A stretch of 64,000 bases of DNA from Bin55 sp964511425. GTDB taxonomy: Bacteria; Pseudomonadota; Gammaproteobacteria; Pseudomonadales; Azotimanducaceae. Of the stretch, positions 17,937 to 26,792 are shown piece by piece. The notes beneath the pieces were generated by a model. That model ran no database searches and was not told the DNA's origin. It saw only the letters and a list, made by a program, of their open reading frames with translations. Position 1 is the first letter of the stretch. Each line of letters begins with the position of its first letter. The stretch lies in NCBI GenBank assembly GCA_964511425.1, contig CAZEFI010000001.1, forward strand, positions 186,001-250,000. The letters are read 5' to 3'. Both the position numbers and the translations under genes were made by a program.

Positions 17937-19292
17937 ATGTACATATACATCAATGCCGTGTATGTTGTCGCGGCGATCTTATTTATCCTTGGTCTTAAAC
18001 TTTTAAGCAAACCCAAGACTGCTCGCACCGGAAATTTACTCTCCGCCCTTGGGATGCTAGTCGCGGTGCTTGTAACGCTACTATCCAAGGAAATTGTCGA
18101 CTGGTCGACCATCGGTATTAGTGTCGCGATCGGGAGCGTGATCGGTGTGTTCGCTTCACGTCTCGTCGCACTCACCGCTATGCCACAAATGGTGGCTGTG
18201 TTTAATGGCTTGGGCGGTGGCGCGAGTCTGTTAGTCGCATGGGTAGCACTTTTTGGGAGTACCTACCGGTTTGTTGCGGTTGCTGTCGTGTTGTCCGTCG
18301 TCATTGGCGGTATTACATTTGCGGGAAGTGGTATCGCGTGGGGCAAACTTTCAGCAGTGCTCGCGAGCAAGCCGGTACTTTTTCTTGGCCAACGATTTGT
18401 CAATGCCGCACTGTTTTTAGTTCTTGTTGTGTGTGCGGTGTTGTTTGTGCTAGACCCCACTCCAACATCCTACTTTCTCTATGCGATCATTGGGATCGCA
18501 GTTTTGCTCGGTGTCTTGACTGTGTTACCCATCGGCGGGGCAGATATGCCGGTCGTAATCTCGTTGCTCAATAGTTACTCCGGATTGGCTGCGTGTGCAG
18601 CAGGACTCGCTATCAATAACGTGATCTTAATAGTCTCGGGGGCATTAGTTGGTGCTGCGGGAATTATCCTTACGAACATCATGTGCAAAGCTATGAATCG
18701 CTCACTTGCGAATGTTTTATTCAGTGGTTTTGGCGCACAAAAGTCCGCTACAAAAGTAGTTGGGCAAGCCAATCCCATTACACCAGAGGATGCTTACCTC
18801 ATTTTGGAAGCAGCGAATTCCGTGACCTTTGTACCTGGCTATGGTATGGCTGTTGCTCAAGCACAACACGTGGTCCACGAGTTGGGCACGCTGTTGGAGA
18901 AGCGGGGAGCAGATATTACCTACGCTATCCATCCCGTCGCTGGCAGGATGCCCGGACACATGAACGTACTTCTCGCGGAGGCTAATGTACCCTATGATCA
19001 GCTCTTGGAAATGGATGACATCAATCCAAAGATGAACAGTATTGATGTAGCCATAGTAATCGGGGCTAATGATGTGGTGAATCCATCGGCTCGAGAGGAC
19101 ACAGACAGTCCGATTTACGGTATGCCGATCATCAATGTGGATGCTGCTAAAACTGTCTTTGTGCTAAAGCGGACCTTAGCCTCAGGATTTTCGGGAGTCG
19201 ACAATCCATTGTTCTTCAACACCAACACTCGAATGCTCTTCGGAGACGCAAAACATTCGATCTCGGCATTAATCACCGAATTTAAAGATTGA
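17937..19292 (+). CDS. pntB: NAD(P) transhydrogenase subunit beta
   Basis: 451 residues. The N-terminal ~260 residues are about nine membrane helices, including the LGGGASLLVAW stretch. The C-terminal ~180 residues form the NADP-binding domain III, with FVPGYGMAVAQAQHVV, VAGRMPGHMNVLLAEA and the lid region GANDVVNPSARED. All key motifs are intact. It completes a functional pntAA-pntAB-pntB set and is followed after 44 nt by a nitroreductase gene in the same direction. Confidence 0.93.
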   Translation: MYIYINAVYVVAAILFILGLKLLSKPKTARTGNLLSALGMLVAVLVTLLSKEIVDWSTIGISVAIGSVIGVFASRLVALTAMPQMVAVFNGLGGGASLLVAWVALFGSTYRFVAVAVVLSVVIGGITFAGSGIAWGKLSAVLASKPVLFLGQRFVNAALFLVLVVCAVLFVLDPTPTSYFLYAIIGIAVLLGVLTVLPIGGADMPVVISLLNSYSGLAACAAGLAINNVILIVSGALVGAAGIILTNIMCKAMNRSLANVLFSGFGAQKSATKVVGQANPITPEDAYLILEAANSVTFVPGYGMAVAQAQHVVHELGTLLEKRGADITYAIHPVAGRMPGHMNVLLAEANVPYDQLLEMDDINPKMNSIDVAIVIGANDVVNPSAREDTDSPIYGMPIINVDAAKTVFVLKRTLASGFSGVDNPLFFNTNTRMLFGDAKHSISALITEFKD

Positions 19293-19336
19293 GCTTTCTC
19301 ACAAACACGAAACGATATTAGGAGTGTTTCAAAATT

Positions 19337-19999
19337 ATGGAACTCTATGATGTGATGCGTACTACTTTTGCAGCGCGACAATTTACAGACGAAAAAGTCT
19401 CTGACGAAATGCTTCATCGGATCTTAGACAATGCGCGATTTGCACCGAGCGGAGGTAATCGGCAGGGCTGGAGAGTGGTCATAGTACGCAGTCAAGAAAA
19501 ACGTGAGCAGCTCATTCCATTGCTGGAACCAGTGATTCGAAGATACCGCGCGCAGGTGGCTGCGGGAGAAAATCCCTTCAACACGGTTATACCCACTAAA
19601 GTTACCGAAACAGATATTGCTCAAACAGAGTTACCGGAGGGTTATTCCGACCCGTACCTTAAGTCTCCCGTGTTACTATTAGTCTTGGTCGATTTGTCAG
19701 TCGTAGCTTCAATGGACTCAGCTTTACAACGCATCGGTGTTGTGTCTGGGGCGTCGATCTACCCGTTCGCTTGGAACATCTTACTAGCAGCAAGAAACGA
19801 AGGCCTTGGTGGGACACTCACGACCTTTGCAGCGGTACAAGAGCCCGCGATAATGAAACTTTTTGACATTCCCGATAAGTATGCGGTCAGTGCCCTGTTG
19901 CCCATTGGAAAACCCGTTAAACAATTAACTAAGTTACGTCGTAATCCCGTGCCTCACTTTGTAACGATTGATACGTTTGATGGAAATCAGTTCGCTTAA
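19337..19999 (+). CDS. Nitroreductase-family FMN enzyme
   Basis: 220 residues; AGGAG lies about 12 nt upstream of the ATG. The FMN-binding opening MRTTFAARQFTDEKV, with the conserved ARFAPSGGNRQGWR (about 36-49), and the later GLGGTLTTF segment mark the nitroreductase fold. These flavoproteins use NAD(P)H to reduce nitro, quinone or enone substrates; the substrate is unknown here. It lies between the transhydrogenase genes and the molybdenum hydroxylase genes with gaps of 44 and 39 nt, so NADPH supply and use may be linked in one transcript. Confidence 0.85.
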   Translation: MELYDVMRTTFAARQFTDEKVSDEMLHRILDNARFAPSGGNRQGWRVVIVRSQEKREQLIPLLEPVIRRYRAQVAAGENPFNTVIPTKVTETDIAQTELPEGYSDPYLKSPVLLLVLVDLSVVASMDSALQRIGVVSGASIYPFAWNILLAARNEGLGGTLTTFAAVQEPAIMKLFDIPDKYAVSALLPIGKPVKQLTKLRRNPVPHFVTIDTFDGNQFA

Positions 20000-20038
20000 T
20001 ATAGTCCCATACACACTACCAAAAATGGTTGTTATACT

Positions 20039-20494
20039 TTGAACTTTTCAGGTGAATATGTCATTCCAGCCCCGCGTGAGGAAGTGTGGATAGCACTCCA
20101 AAATCCAGATATCTTGAAAGAGTGTATTGATGGCTGTGAAGAAATGACATCCTTAGATACGAACGAATATGAATCATTAGTTCGTGTCAAACTCGGTCCC
20201 GTGCGTGCCAAATTTCGGTCGATCATTCGCATGCGAAATGTCATTGAACCGAAAAGTTACACTTTATCAGTCGATGCTCGTGGTGGAAATGCTGGTTTTG
20301 GCATTGGTCAAGCAGACATTTCTTTGACGACGATAGAAGCCGGAACAACACTGCGCTATGAAGTGACAGGTACTGTCAGCGGCAAACTTGCTCAACTTGG
20401 ATCTCGACTTTTTCTCAGTGTGGCGAACAAGATGACGTCGTCTTTTTTTGCCAAGTTTTGTGATCGTTGGGATCTAAGTTGTACAACTAATTGA
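20039..20494 (+). CDS. coxG: CoxG-like SRPBCC protein of the molybdenum hydroxylase cluster
   Basis: 151 residues from a TTG at 20039; no ATG is available in frame near the fold start. The opening NFSGEYVIPAPREEVWIALQ is the hallmark of carbon-monoxide-dehydrogenase subunit G (CoxG) proteins, which have a START/SRPBCC hydrophobic-pocket fold. In Oligotropha CoxG tethers the enzyme to the membrane and may handle quinones through a C-terminal helix. Here the C-terminus is short and ends after the globular domain, so membrane anchoring is not evident. The CoxS homologue begins 17 nt after its stop. Confidence 0.85.
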   Translation: MNFSGEYVIPAPREEVWIALQNPDILKECIDGCEEMTSLDTNEYESLVRVKLGPVRAKFRSIIRMRNVIEPKSYTLSVDARGGNAGFGIGQADISLTTIEAGTTLRYEVTGTVSGKLAQLGSRLFLSVANKMTSSFFAKFCDRWDLSCTTN

Positions 20495-20511
20495 CAATAT
20501 AGGAGGGAAAA

Positions 20512-20985
20512 TTGGTAGATATCACAATTACCGTCAATGGCACGGAACACTCTTTGTCCGTACCGGACGTTACCTTATTATCGGATCTTTTGCGTGAACA
20601 CTTGCAGCTTACCGGTACGCATATTGGGTGCGACACAAGCCAATGTGGAAGTTGTACTGTCGAATTAGATGGGCGCGTCGTTAAATCCTGTACGCTGCTC
20701 GCGGCCCAAGCGCACGATAGTTCTGTGACAACCATAGAAGGTATCGGGACACCCGATAACTTACATCCAATGCAAGCTGCTTTTCGGGAGAACCATGCGC
20801 TGCAGTGCGGCTTTTGCACGCCGGGCATGATTATGACTGCTATTGGAATGATCAAGGATGCAACAGCACCGTTAACCGCCGAACAGATTCGTGCTGGTCT
20901 GGAAGGCAATTACTGTCGGTGTACTGGCTATCAAAACATCGTAAACGCCGTACTTGCGGCACAAACACATCTCAGGAGCACATAA
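20512..20985 (+). CDS. coxS: Molybdenum hydroxylase small subunit, two [2Fe-2S] clusters
   Basis: 157 residues. The TTG start is set by AGGAGGG at 20501-20507. The plant-type ferredoxin motif GCDTSQCGSCTVELDG and the second cluster motif CGFCTPGMIM with CRCTGYQNI are complete. This subunit passes electrons from the molybdopterin site to FAD. It abuts the large-subunit gene directly, with the stop codon immediately followed by its ATG. Confidence 0.93.
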   Translation: MVDITITVNGTEHSLSVPDVTLLSDLLREHLQLTGTHIGCDTSQCGSCTVELDGRVVKSCTLLAAQAHDSSVTTIEGIGTPDNLHPMQAAFRENHALQCGFCTPGMIMTAIGMIKDATAPLTAEQIRAGLEGNYCRCTGYQNIVNAVLAAQTHLRST

Positions 20986-23334
20986 ATGGCTACGAACTAC
21001 GGCATTGGGGTGTCGGTTCTGCGAAAGGAAGATGCCCGATTCATCACAGGTTCCGGTCGGTACACTGACGATATCAGTATGCCGGGTCAGGTCCATTGCG
21101 TATTCGTTCGATCACCGCATGCGCGTGCCAAACTCAAAAGCGTTGATACATCCGAAGCTGAAAGTGCCGACGGTGTTCTCGCTGTGTTCACTGGCGAACA
21201 CCTTCGAGCAGATGGAATCGGAGACCTACCGTGCGGTTGGCTTGTGAAATCCAAGGACGGTTCGGACATGGTGGCACCGTCTCATCCACCCATCGCAACC
21301 AACGCTGTGAACTATGTGGGAGACATCTACGCCATGGTTATTGCGGAATCGATCGAAGCCGCGAAAAATGGAGCGGAACTGGTGGAAGCAGATTTTGAGA
21401 TCCTTACTCCAGTCGTGGAAGTCGCAACCGCTGCGACCGCTGACCAAATATACGAGAACGTACCTAACAACCAATGTTATGACTGGGAACTTGGAGATAG
21501 TACGGCGACAGACGCTGCGTTTGCGAATGCAGCTCACGTTACCTCACTCGACATCGTGAACAATCGTTTGATCCCCAACGCGATTGAACCACGAGCCGCA
21601 CTTGGTAATTTTGATCCTGCGTCGGGAGCTTATACGTTATATACCACTTCGCAGAATCCACACCTTGAACGATTAATACTAGCTGCGTTTGTGAACGTTG
21701 CACCTGAGGCCAAACTCCACGTAATATCGCCCGATGTAGGTGGAGGATTTGGTTCCAAAATTTTCGTGTATGCTGAAGAAACTGCGGTCATTTGGGCAAC
21801 GGCAAAAATTGGACGACCGATCAAGTGGTGCGCCGAACGGATTGAATCATTTCAAGCTGATGCGCACGGTCGCGATCACGTTACTCACGCTGAACTCGCT
21901 TTGTCTCAGAACGGGGAATTTCTAGGCTTACGTGTTAACACCATTGCAAACATGGGTGCATATCTATCGACGTTTGCCTCCAGTGTACCTACATACCTCT
22001 ACGGCACACTACTTTCCGGTCAGTACAAAACTCCGGCCATACATGTCTCAGTACGAGCAATATTCACGAATACTGCTCCTGTTGATGCGTATCGTGGAGC
22101 CGGGCGACCAGAGGCTACTTATGTAGTGGAACGTCTAGTAGAGACAGCAGCACGAGAGTTAAAAATGGATCCAGCTGAGTTGCGGCGCAAAAACTTCATT
22201 CAGCCGGCAGATTTTCCATACGAGACACCCGTGGCTCTCACCTACGATACTGGCGACTACGAAGCCAGTCTTCAGAGAGCGCTAAATCTTGCGAAATACG
22301 ATGAGTTTGCGCAAAGACGAACTGCAAGCGAAGCCCAAGGTCGCAAACGTGGCATAGGTTTCTCCTGCTACATCGAAGCCTGTGGACTTGCACCATCTCA
22401 GGTCGCCTTGTCTTTGGGAGCTGGAGTGGGGCTGTTCGAATCGGCGGAAGTTCGTGTTGATGTGACCGGGTCGGTGACGGTTATGACTGGTACTCACAGC
22501 CATGGCCAAGGGCACGAGACAACCTTTGCTCAGGTTGTCGCTGAGAAACTAGGTATTCCTTTTGAGAACGTAACGATAGTGCACGGTGATACCAGCAAAT
22601 CCGACTACGGATTAGGAACATACGGCTCGCGTTCTCTAGTAGTCGGCGGCTCGGCCATCGCGACGGCAACCGACAAAGTGATTGCAAAAGCCAAAAAAAT
22701 CGCGGCACACATGTTGAATAGTTCGGCGGAGCACGTATCGTTTGAAGACGGCATCTTTAAGATTCCTGATTCGAACGAATCACTCTCCTTTGGCGAAGTC
22801 GCATTCTCAGCGTATGTCCCAGGTAATTTTCCGATAAATGAATTAGAGCCCGGTTTGTCTGAAAAAGCCTTCTACGACCCTGCCAACTTCACATACCCCG
22901 CGGGTACACACATTTGTGAAGTTGAAGTTGATCCACAAACAGGGACCACAAAAATTCTTTCGTTTGTCGCGGTCGACGATTTTGGCAATGTTATCAACCC
23001 AATGATTGTTGAAGGGCAGGTTCATGGCGGAATCGCACAAGGAATTGGGCAAGCTCTGCTCGAACACGGAGTGTATGACAGCGATGGGCAACTTCTGACT
23101 GGTTCATATATGGACTATACCATGCCACGCGCCGATGATTTACCTGAATTTATGGTCGACACGACAGTGACTCCATGTACGCACAATCCACTAGGTGCTA
23201 AAGGATGTGGTGAAGCTGGTGCAATCGGTGCAACCGCAGCCGTGATGAATGCTATAACCGATGCATTAAGTGTCAAAGACATTTCTATGCCAGCTACCGC
23301 TGAAACGGTTTGGCGAGCTACAACAGGAGCGTAA
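20986..23334 (+). CDS. Molybdenum hydroxylase large subunit, form II CO-dehydrogenase type
   Basis: 782 residues, xanthine-dehydrogenase superfamily molybdopterin subunit. The active-site loop reads AYRGAGR at 368-374. In the CoxL family this motif defines form II (putative) enzymes, whereas true CO dehydrogenases (form I) carry AYxCSFR. The catalytic Glu is Glu743 in the KGCGEAGAIG segment. Molybdopterin contact regions such as GGGFGSK and SHGQGHETTFAQVVAE are intact. Because form II enzymes have largely unproven CO activity, the safest call is an aerobic molybdenum hydroxylase of unknown substrate. The gene order is S-L-M rather than M-S-L. Confidence 0.9.
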   Translation: MATNYGIGVSVLRKEDARFITGSGRYTDDISMPGQVHCVFVRSPHARAKLKSVDTSEAESADGVLAVFTGEHLRADGIGDLPCGWLVKSKDGSDMVAPSHPPIATNAVNYVGDIYAMVIAESIEAAKNGAELVEADFEILTPVVEVATAATADQIYENVPNNQCYDWELGDSTATDAAFANAAHVTSLDIVNNRLIPNAIEPRAALGNFDPASGAYTLYTTSQNPHLERLILAAFVNVAPEAKLHVISPDVGGGFGSKIFVYAEETAVIWATAKIGRPIKWCAERIESFQADAHGRDHVTHAELALSQNGEFLGLRVNTIANMGAYLSTFASSVPTYLYGTLLSGQYKTPAIHVSVRAIFTNTAPVDAYRGAGRPEATYVVERLVETAARELKMDPAELRRKNFIQPADFPYETPVALTYDTGDYEASLQRALNLAKYDEFAQRRTASEAQGRKRGIGFSCYIEACGLAPSQVALSLGAGVGLFESAEVRVDVTGSVTVMTGTHSHGQGHETTFAQVVAEKLGIPFENVTIVHGDTSKSDYGLGTYGSRSLVVGGSAIATATDKVIAKAKKIAAHMLNSSAEHVSFEDGIFKIPDSNESLSFGEVAFSAYVPGNFPINELEPGLSEKAFYDPANFTYPAGTHICEVEVDPQTGTTKILSFVAVDDFGNVINPMIVEGQVHGGIAQGIGQALLEHGVYDSDGQLLTGSYMDYTMPRADDLPEFMVDTTVTPCTHNPLGAKGCGEAGAIGATAAVMNAITDALSVKDISMPATAETVWRATTGA

Positions 23335-23335
23335 G

Positions 23336-24118
23336 ATGTACTCATTCAATTACCACTCAGTCAATACTGTGGACGAAGCAAGTGCGTTGTTCGCATCTTG
23401 TGAAACCGCAGTGTACCTTTCTGGAGGTATGACGCTAATCCCCACCTTGAAACAACGACTCGATTACCCCACAGACGTCATCGATCTACGCAGAATCGAA
23501 GAACTTCATGGAATCGTTGTAGAGAATGGAACCGTTAGAGTGGGCAGTCGTACCTGCCATGCTGACGTCGCATCTGATGGACATATCGACGCACTTATCG
23601 AACTAGCATCAGGCATTGGGGACTTACAAGTTCGAAACTGTGGTACGATCGGTGGTTCAATCGCAAACAACGATCCTGCTGCCGACTATCCCGCCGCAGT
23701 GCTTGGTCTTGGAGCATTGGTGCATACCAATAAACGCGTCGTTGCTGCTGACGATTTCTTCGTCGACCTCTTTGAGACCGCGCTCGATATGGGCGAAATT
23801 ATTACGGCGGTATCTTTTCCATTGCCGAGACGAGCTGCCTATATGAAATTTCCTAACCCTGCCTCCCGGTATGCCATTGTTGGCGTGTTCGTAGCAGAAT
23901 TACAATCGACCGTCCGCGTGGCTGTCACCGGTGCCGGCTCACATGTGTTTCGAGCGACGGCCATGGAAGAGGCACTTCAACGAGACTTTCGACCAGAGGC
24001 GATCGACGGAATTTCAGTAGATCATACTACGTTTAATTCGGATATTCACGCGTCGCAAGAATTTCGCGGACATCTCGTTACGGAGATGGCAAAGCGGGCA
24101 GTTGCTCAGATCACCTAA
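23336..24118 (+). CDS. coxM: Molybdenum hydroxylase medium subunit, FAD-binding
   Basis: 260 residues from ATG 23336, one base after the large-subunit stop; AGGAGCG at the end of coxL serves as ribosome-binding site. The FAD pyrophosphate motif is seen as LSGGMTLIPTLKQRL (about 27-41). The second motif GTIGGSIANNDPAADYPAA lies near 100-118. This subunit transfers electrons from the iron-sulfur clusters to an external acceptor. It is the last gene of the cluster; no coxD/E/F maturation genes are present in the window. Confidence 0.92.
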   Translation: MYSFNYHSVNTVDEASALFASCETAVYLSGGMTLIPTLKQRLDYPTDVIDLRRIEELHGIVVENGTVRVGSRTCHADVASDGHIDALIELASGIGDLQVRNCGTIGGSIANNDPAADYPAAVLGLGALVHTNKRVVAADDFFVDLFETALDMGEIITAVSFPLPRRAAYMKFPNPASRYAIVGVFVAELQSTVRVAVTGAGSHVFRATAMEEALQRDFRPEAIDGISVDHTTFNSDIHASQEFRGHLVTEMAKRAVAQIT

Positions 24119-24139
24119 CGTAATCTGAAGCATGTTCTG

Positions 24140-24156
24140 TAATCGGGTACCGATTA
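24140..24156 (+). other. 7-bp hairpin after the cox cluster
   Basis: Perfect arms TAATCGG (24140-24146) and CCGATTA (24150-24156) with a GTA loop, 21 nt after coxM and 34 nt before tRNA-Gly. No T-run. It is a candidate 3' end or processing site. Confidence 0.4.
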
Positions 24157-24189
24157 GAGGATCATTCCCGCGATCAGCAGATAACTAAC

Positions 24190-24264
24190 GCGGGTGTCGT
24201 ATAACGGTTATTACCCCAGCTTCCCAAGCTGGAGACGAGGGTTCGACTCCCTTCACCCGCTCCA
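24190..24264 (+). tRNA. tRNA-Gly (anticodon CCC)
   Basis: A cloverleaf is readable. The acceptor stem GCGGGTG (24190-24196) pairs with CACCCGC (24254-24260), and the anticodon stem CCAGC/GCTGG encloses the loop TTCCCAA with anticodon CCC. The T arm is AGGG-TTCGACT-CCCT, and TCCA ends the gene, so CCA is encoded. It reads Gly codon GGG. It lies between the cox cluster and a convergent alcohol dehydrogenase gene. Confidence 0.93.
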
Positions 24265-24272
24265 CCGCCTAC

Positions 24273-25355
24273 TCATTCAAACGTAATCACGTTTCGAACC
24301 ACGTCACCAGCTTGTAGTTGCGCAAAGCAATCGTTAACACTCTCGAGTTGGACGTGTCCTGCAATTAAGTCGTCGAGATACAACTTCCCATTGAGATAAA
24401 ACTCCACTAATCTCGGCATGTCGACTCGAAATCTGTTGGAACCCATGAGTGAACCCTGTAGTTTCTTCTCTTGCATCAAATCGATACCGTGAATAGAGAT
24501 CATGACACCCTCTGGAATCAGACCGATGACGGTCGCGCAGCCACCAGAACGAAGCATACTCCATGCTTGTTCGGTAGTACTCTTAAGACCGATCGCCTCA
24601 AACGAATAATGAACCCCACCAGCTGTTAACTCGCGAACTGCCTCCACAGGATTGATGTTGGTGGCATTGATCGTGTCTGTCGCACCCATTTTTTTTGCTA
24701 GATTTAATTTGTTCTCAACTGTGTCGATCGCAATGATCTGCCCTGCGCCGACTAGGCTTGCTCCATTGATACACGAAAGACCAACACCTCCGCAACCGAT
24801 CACGGCGACCGACGTACCCATCTCGACCCGAGCAGTATGTACAACTGCACCGACTCCTGTTGTAACGCAACAGCCAATCAGTGCCGCGCGATCAAGCGGC
24901 ATGTCCGGCCGAATTTTGACTAAGGTATGTTCGTGAACCAACATGTGCTCCGCAAATGCCGAAATGTTGAGAAATTGATGTATCTCTTCTTCGCCTTTAA
25001 ATAAGCGCGACGCTTGATCTTGGTCTCTTTGTATTTCAGGTGCGTTGCAACGAACTAAATGCCCAGTCAAACAATGTTCGCAATGACCACAAAATGCCGA
25101 CAAGCACGTTATTACATGATCGCCTGGTTGCACGTATCGCACATCCGCTCCAACTTGTTCCACAATGCCTGCAGCTTCGTGCCCAAGTACAGTCGGTAGA
25201 TCCTGCGGAAATGATCCTTGAAAAAAATGCAGATCAGAATGACATATCCCAGCCGCGACCGTGCGAATTAAGACCTCACGCGGGGCAGGTTTGCTAGTTT
25301 CGATCTCTTCAATTGCCAGAGGAGAGTTAATCTGCCGAAGAATGGCTGCTCGCAT
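24273..25355 (-). CDS. Zinc-dependent alcohol dehydrogenase (MDR family)
   Basis: 360 residues. Catalytic zinc ligands are in GICHSD (Cys) and GHEAAG (His-Glu), and the four-Cys structural zinc site is the CGHCEHC...C cluster near 94-108. The Rossmann motif GCGGVGLSCINGA follows. The length and the extra segment between the structural zinc site and the Rossmann domain place it with class III-like/NDMA-type medium-chain dehydrogenases. These oxidise alcohols or S-hydroxymethyl thiols with NAD(P); the substrate is not determinable. It lies 74 nt downstream of the AlkB-like gene on the same strand and may be co-transcribed. Confidence 0.85.
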   Translation of the reverse strand: MRAAILRQINSPLAIEEIETSKPAPREVLIRTVAAGICHSDLHFFQGSFPQDLPTVLGHEAAGIVEQVGADVRYVQPGDHVITCLSAFCGHCEHCLTGHLVRCNAPEIQRDQDQASRLFKGEEEIHQFLNISAFAEHMLVHEHTLVKIRPDMPLDRAALIGCCVTTGVGAVVHTARVEMGTSVAVIGCGGVGLSCINGASLVGAGQIIAIDTVENKLNLAKKMGATDTINATNINPVEAVRELTAGGVHYSFEAIGLKSTTEQAWSMLRSGGCATVIGLIPEGVMISIHGIDLMQEKKLQGSLMGSNRFRVDMPRLVEFYLNGKLYLDDLIAGHVQLESVNDCFAQLQAGDVVRNVITFE

Positions 25356-25429
25356 CGCAAAAGTTCAACGAAAAATCAATCTAAATTCTGGGTGGTGCTA
25401 AAAAAATCTCTTTCAAGATCAACCGAAAG

Positions 25430-26083
25430 TCAGTCAGGGTTCATTACACGAAAAGAGAAATTAACTCGCGGCGTGATGACATTTTTGCGCTTCGGTACTG
25501 CGTGTAACCAGTACTTCTGAAGTGGAGGGTACATGAGCAGCAATGAACCATGCGCCGCCGATAGATCTATTCGACGGTCGCTTTTGTGTCGATGCCGAAA
25601 CCGAACTACTCGCGCTGAGCCCACAGTAAGCGAAGCAATTGTTACTTCCGGTCCAAGTTCTGGTTCGTCGTCAGCATGCCATCCCATGCTGTGTGAACCA
25701 TCTAGATAGAGATTTGCCAATATGGAATTAAACTCTATCCCAGTTCTACTAACTACGTCTTGCAAAAGTGCTATTACGAAATGCGGCATCCGCTTTGGCC
25801 GGTGTACCAAGCCTGAGTACTTATAGGTAGCTTGAACACTCGAGAACCAAGCGGACAAGCGAGGGACGATAACCAATTTTCCAAATAACTGTATTTGATC
25901 CTGCTTCCAGAGAATATTTGTAAGTGACTGTTCTAACAACCGATCACCACTTACTTTTGACAAAAAGCTAGGAATATAACGTACGAAACCATCCTCTTGT
26001 ATGATGGGCTTCGAGCACTGGTTAGTTTTGTCTGAGTCCGGATCCTGACGTGGTAACGTACTAGACACTGAGAAGTTTTTCAC
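25430..26083 (-). CDS. AlkB-like Fe(II)/2-oxoglutarate dioxygenase
   Basis: 217 residues from a GTG at 26083, chosen because GAGGT lies 7 nt upstream; a GTG at 26092 is also possible. Iron ligands His136-x-Asp138 (GWHADDE) and His194 are present. The 2-oxoglutarate Arg206 and the nucleotide-lesion Arg212 sit in RVNFSFR, the ALKBH2/3-type RxNxxFR signature. Such enzymes oxidatively remove alkyl groups from DNA or RNA bases. The start overlaps the end of the ABC-2 permease gene by 23 nt, so the two are translationally linked. A repair enzyme in a transporter operon is unexpected. Confidence 0.88.
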   Translation of the reverse strand: MKNFSVSSTLPRQDPDSDKTNQCSKPIIQEDGFVRYIPSFLSKVSGDRLLEQSLTNILWKQDQIQLFGKLVIVPRLSAWFSSVQATYKYSGLVHRPKRMPHFVIALLQDVVSRTGIEFNSILANLYLDGSHSMGWHADDEPELGPEVTIASLTVGSARVVRFRHRHKSDRRIDLSAAHGSLLLMYPPLQKYWLHAVPKRKNVITPRVNFSFRVMNPD

Positions 26084-26792
26084 GCCGTTCACCTCGCATG
26101 TAAGCCAAGCAAATAACTCCCCAAATTACGAGAAAGAACCCGATGCGGTTCTGTAAGATCATAGCCAGTATATTGGTGTTCTCGCCAATGTTAGCCACGT
26201 ACGGATTGAAAAATGGTGTGAACAGTTTTACCCTTAGTGCTTCCTCGCCCGATTGCGCGTTAATGAGAAAGCAAATTCCGAAAAGTAGTGCAGCAATAAT
26301 TGCACCCGAAACTTCACTGCGAAACAGTGCAGAGAACGCCATGGAGAGCACCAAGAAGAATGTTGCAGCCAGAAAAGCTCCCAATAATGCTTCAATCGGA
26401 AAAGTCGTGAAAACGAACCATGTGTAGATTCCTAAGGTCAACTCGCATGCGATAATCATCGTCAATGATGCCAATAACTTTATTGTCCAAACTCGGTTCG
26501 CGCCACCTGGGACGGTGTAAATGATCTCAATCGTACGCGAATTGATTTCACCTGCAATAATTCTGAGACCGAGCACTGCTCCCAATAGCGATAAAGGTAC
26601 GCCAATCAATCGATTCTGAGCGTCGGAGGCTGTGATCGTGATCCAATCCATTTGATCAAAAACAGTATGAAACGATAACCATCCAACAACTAGTGCTAAC
26701 GGCCAAATCCAATAAAAATGCCCAGCGATAGCTACCATCGCAAGTCTCAGTAGATTGAACCACTGGATGACGTTGGTCCAAGTATTTTTCAT
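26061..26792 (-). CDS. ABC-2 type permease, partner of the RND-ABC fusion
   Basis: 243 residues. The start ATG at 26792 overlaps the stop of the preceding RND-ABC gene in an ATGA arrangement, implying translational coupling. Six hydrophobic segments are visible (about 24-42, 66-76, 100-125, 130-155, 162-178 and 215-232) with a NosY/ABC-2-like cytoplasmic motif GEINSRTIEIIYTVPGGANR. This is the usual companion of a single ABC ATPase domain of the CcmA/NatA type. It presumably assembles with the NBD at the C-terminus of the fusion protein. The substrate is unknown. Confidence 0.85.
   Translation of the reverse strand: MKNTWTNVIQWFNLLRLAMVAIAGHFYWIWPLALVVGWLSFHTVFDQMDWITITASDAQNRLIGVPLSLLGAVLGLRIIAGEINSRTIEIIYTVPGGANRVWTIKLLASLTMIIACELTLGIYTWFVFTTFPIEALLGAFLAATFFLVLSMAFSALFRSEVSGAIIAALLFGICFLINAQSGEEALRVKLFTPFFNPYVANIGENTNILAMILQNRIGFFLVIWGVICLAYMRGERREKLLSV

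Noticed and set aside
20986..23334. Calling the cox cluster a true CO dehydrogenase
   Set aside because: The active-site loop is AYRGAGR (form II), not AYxCSFR, and maturation genes coxD/E/F are not in the window.
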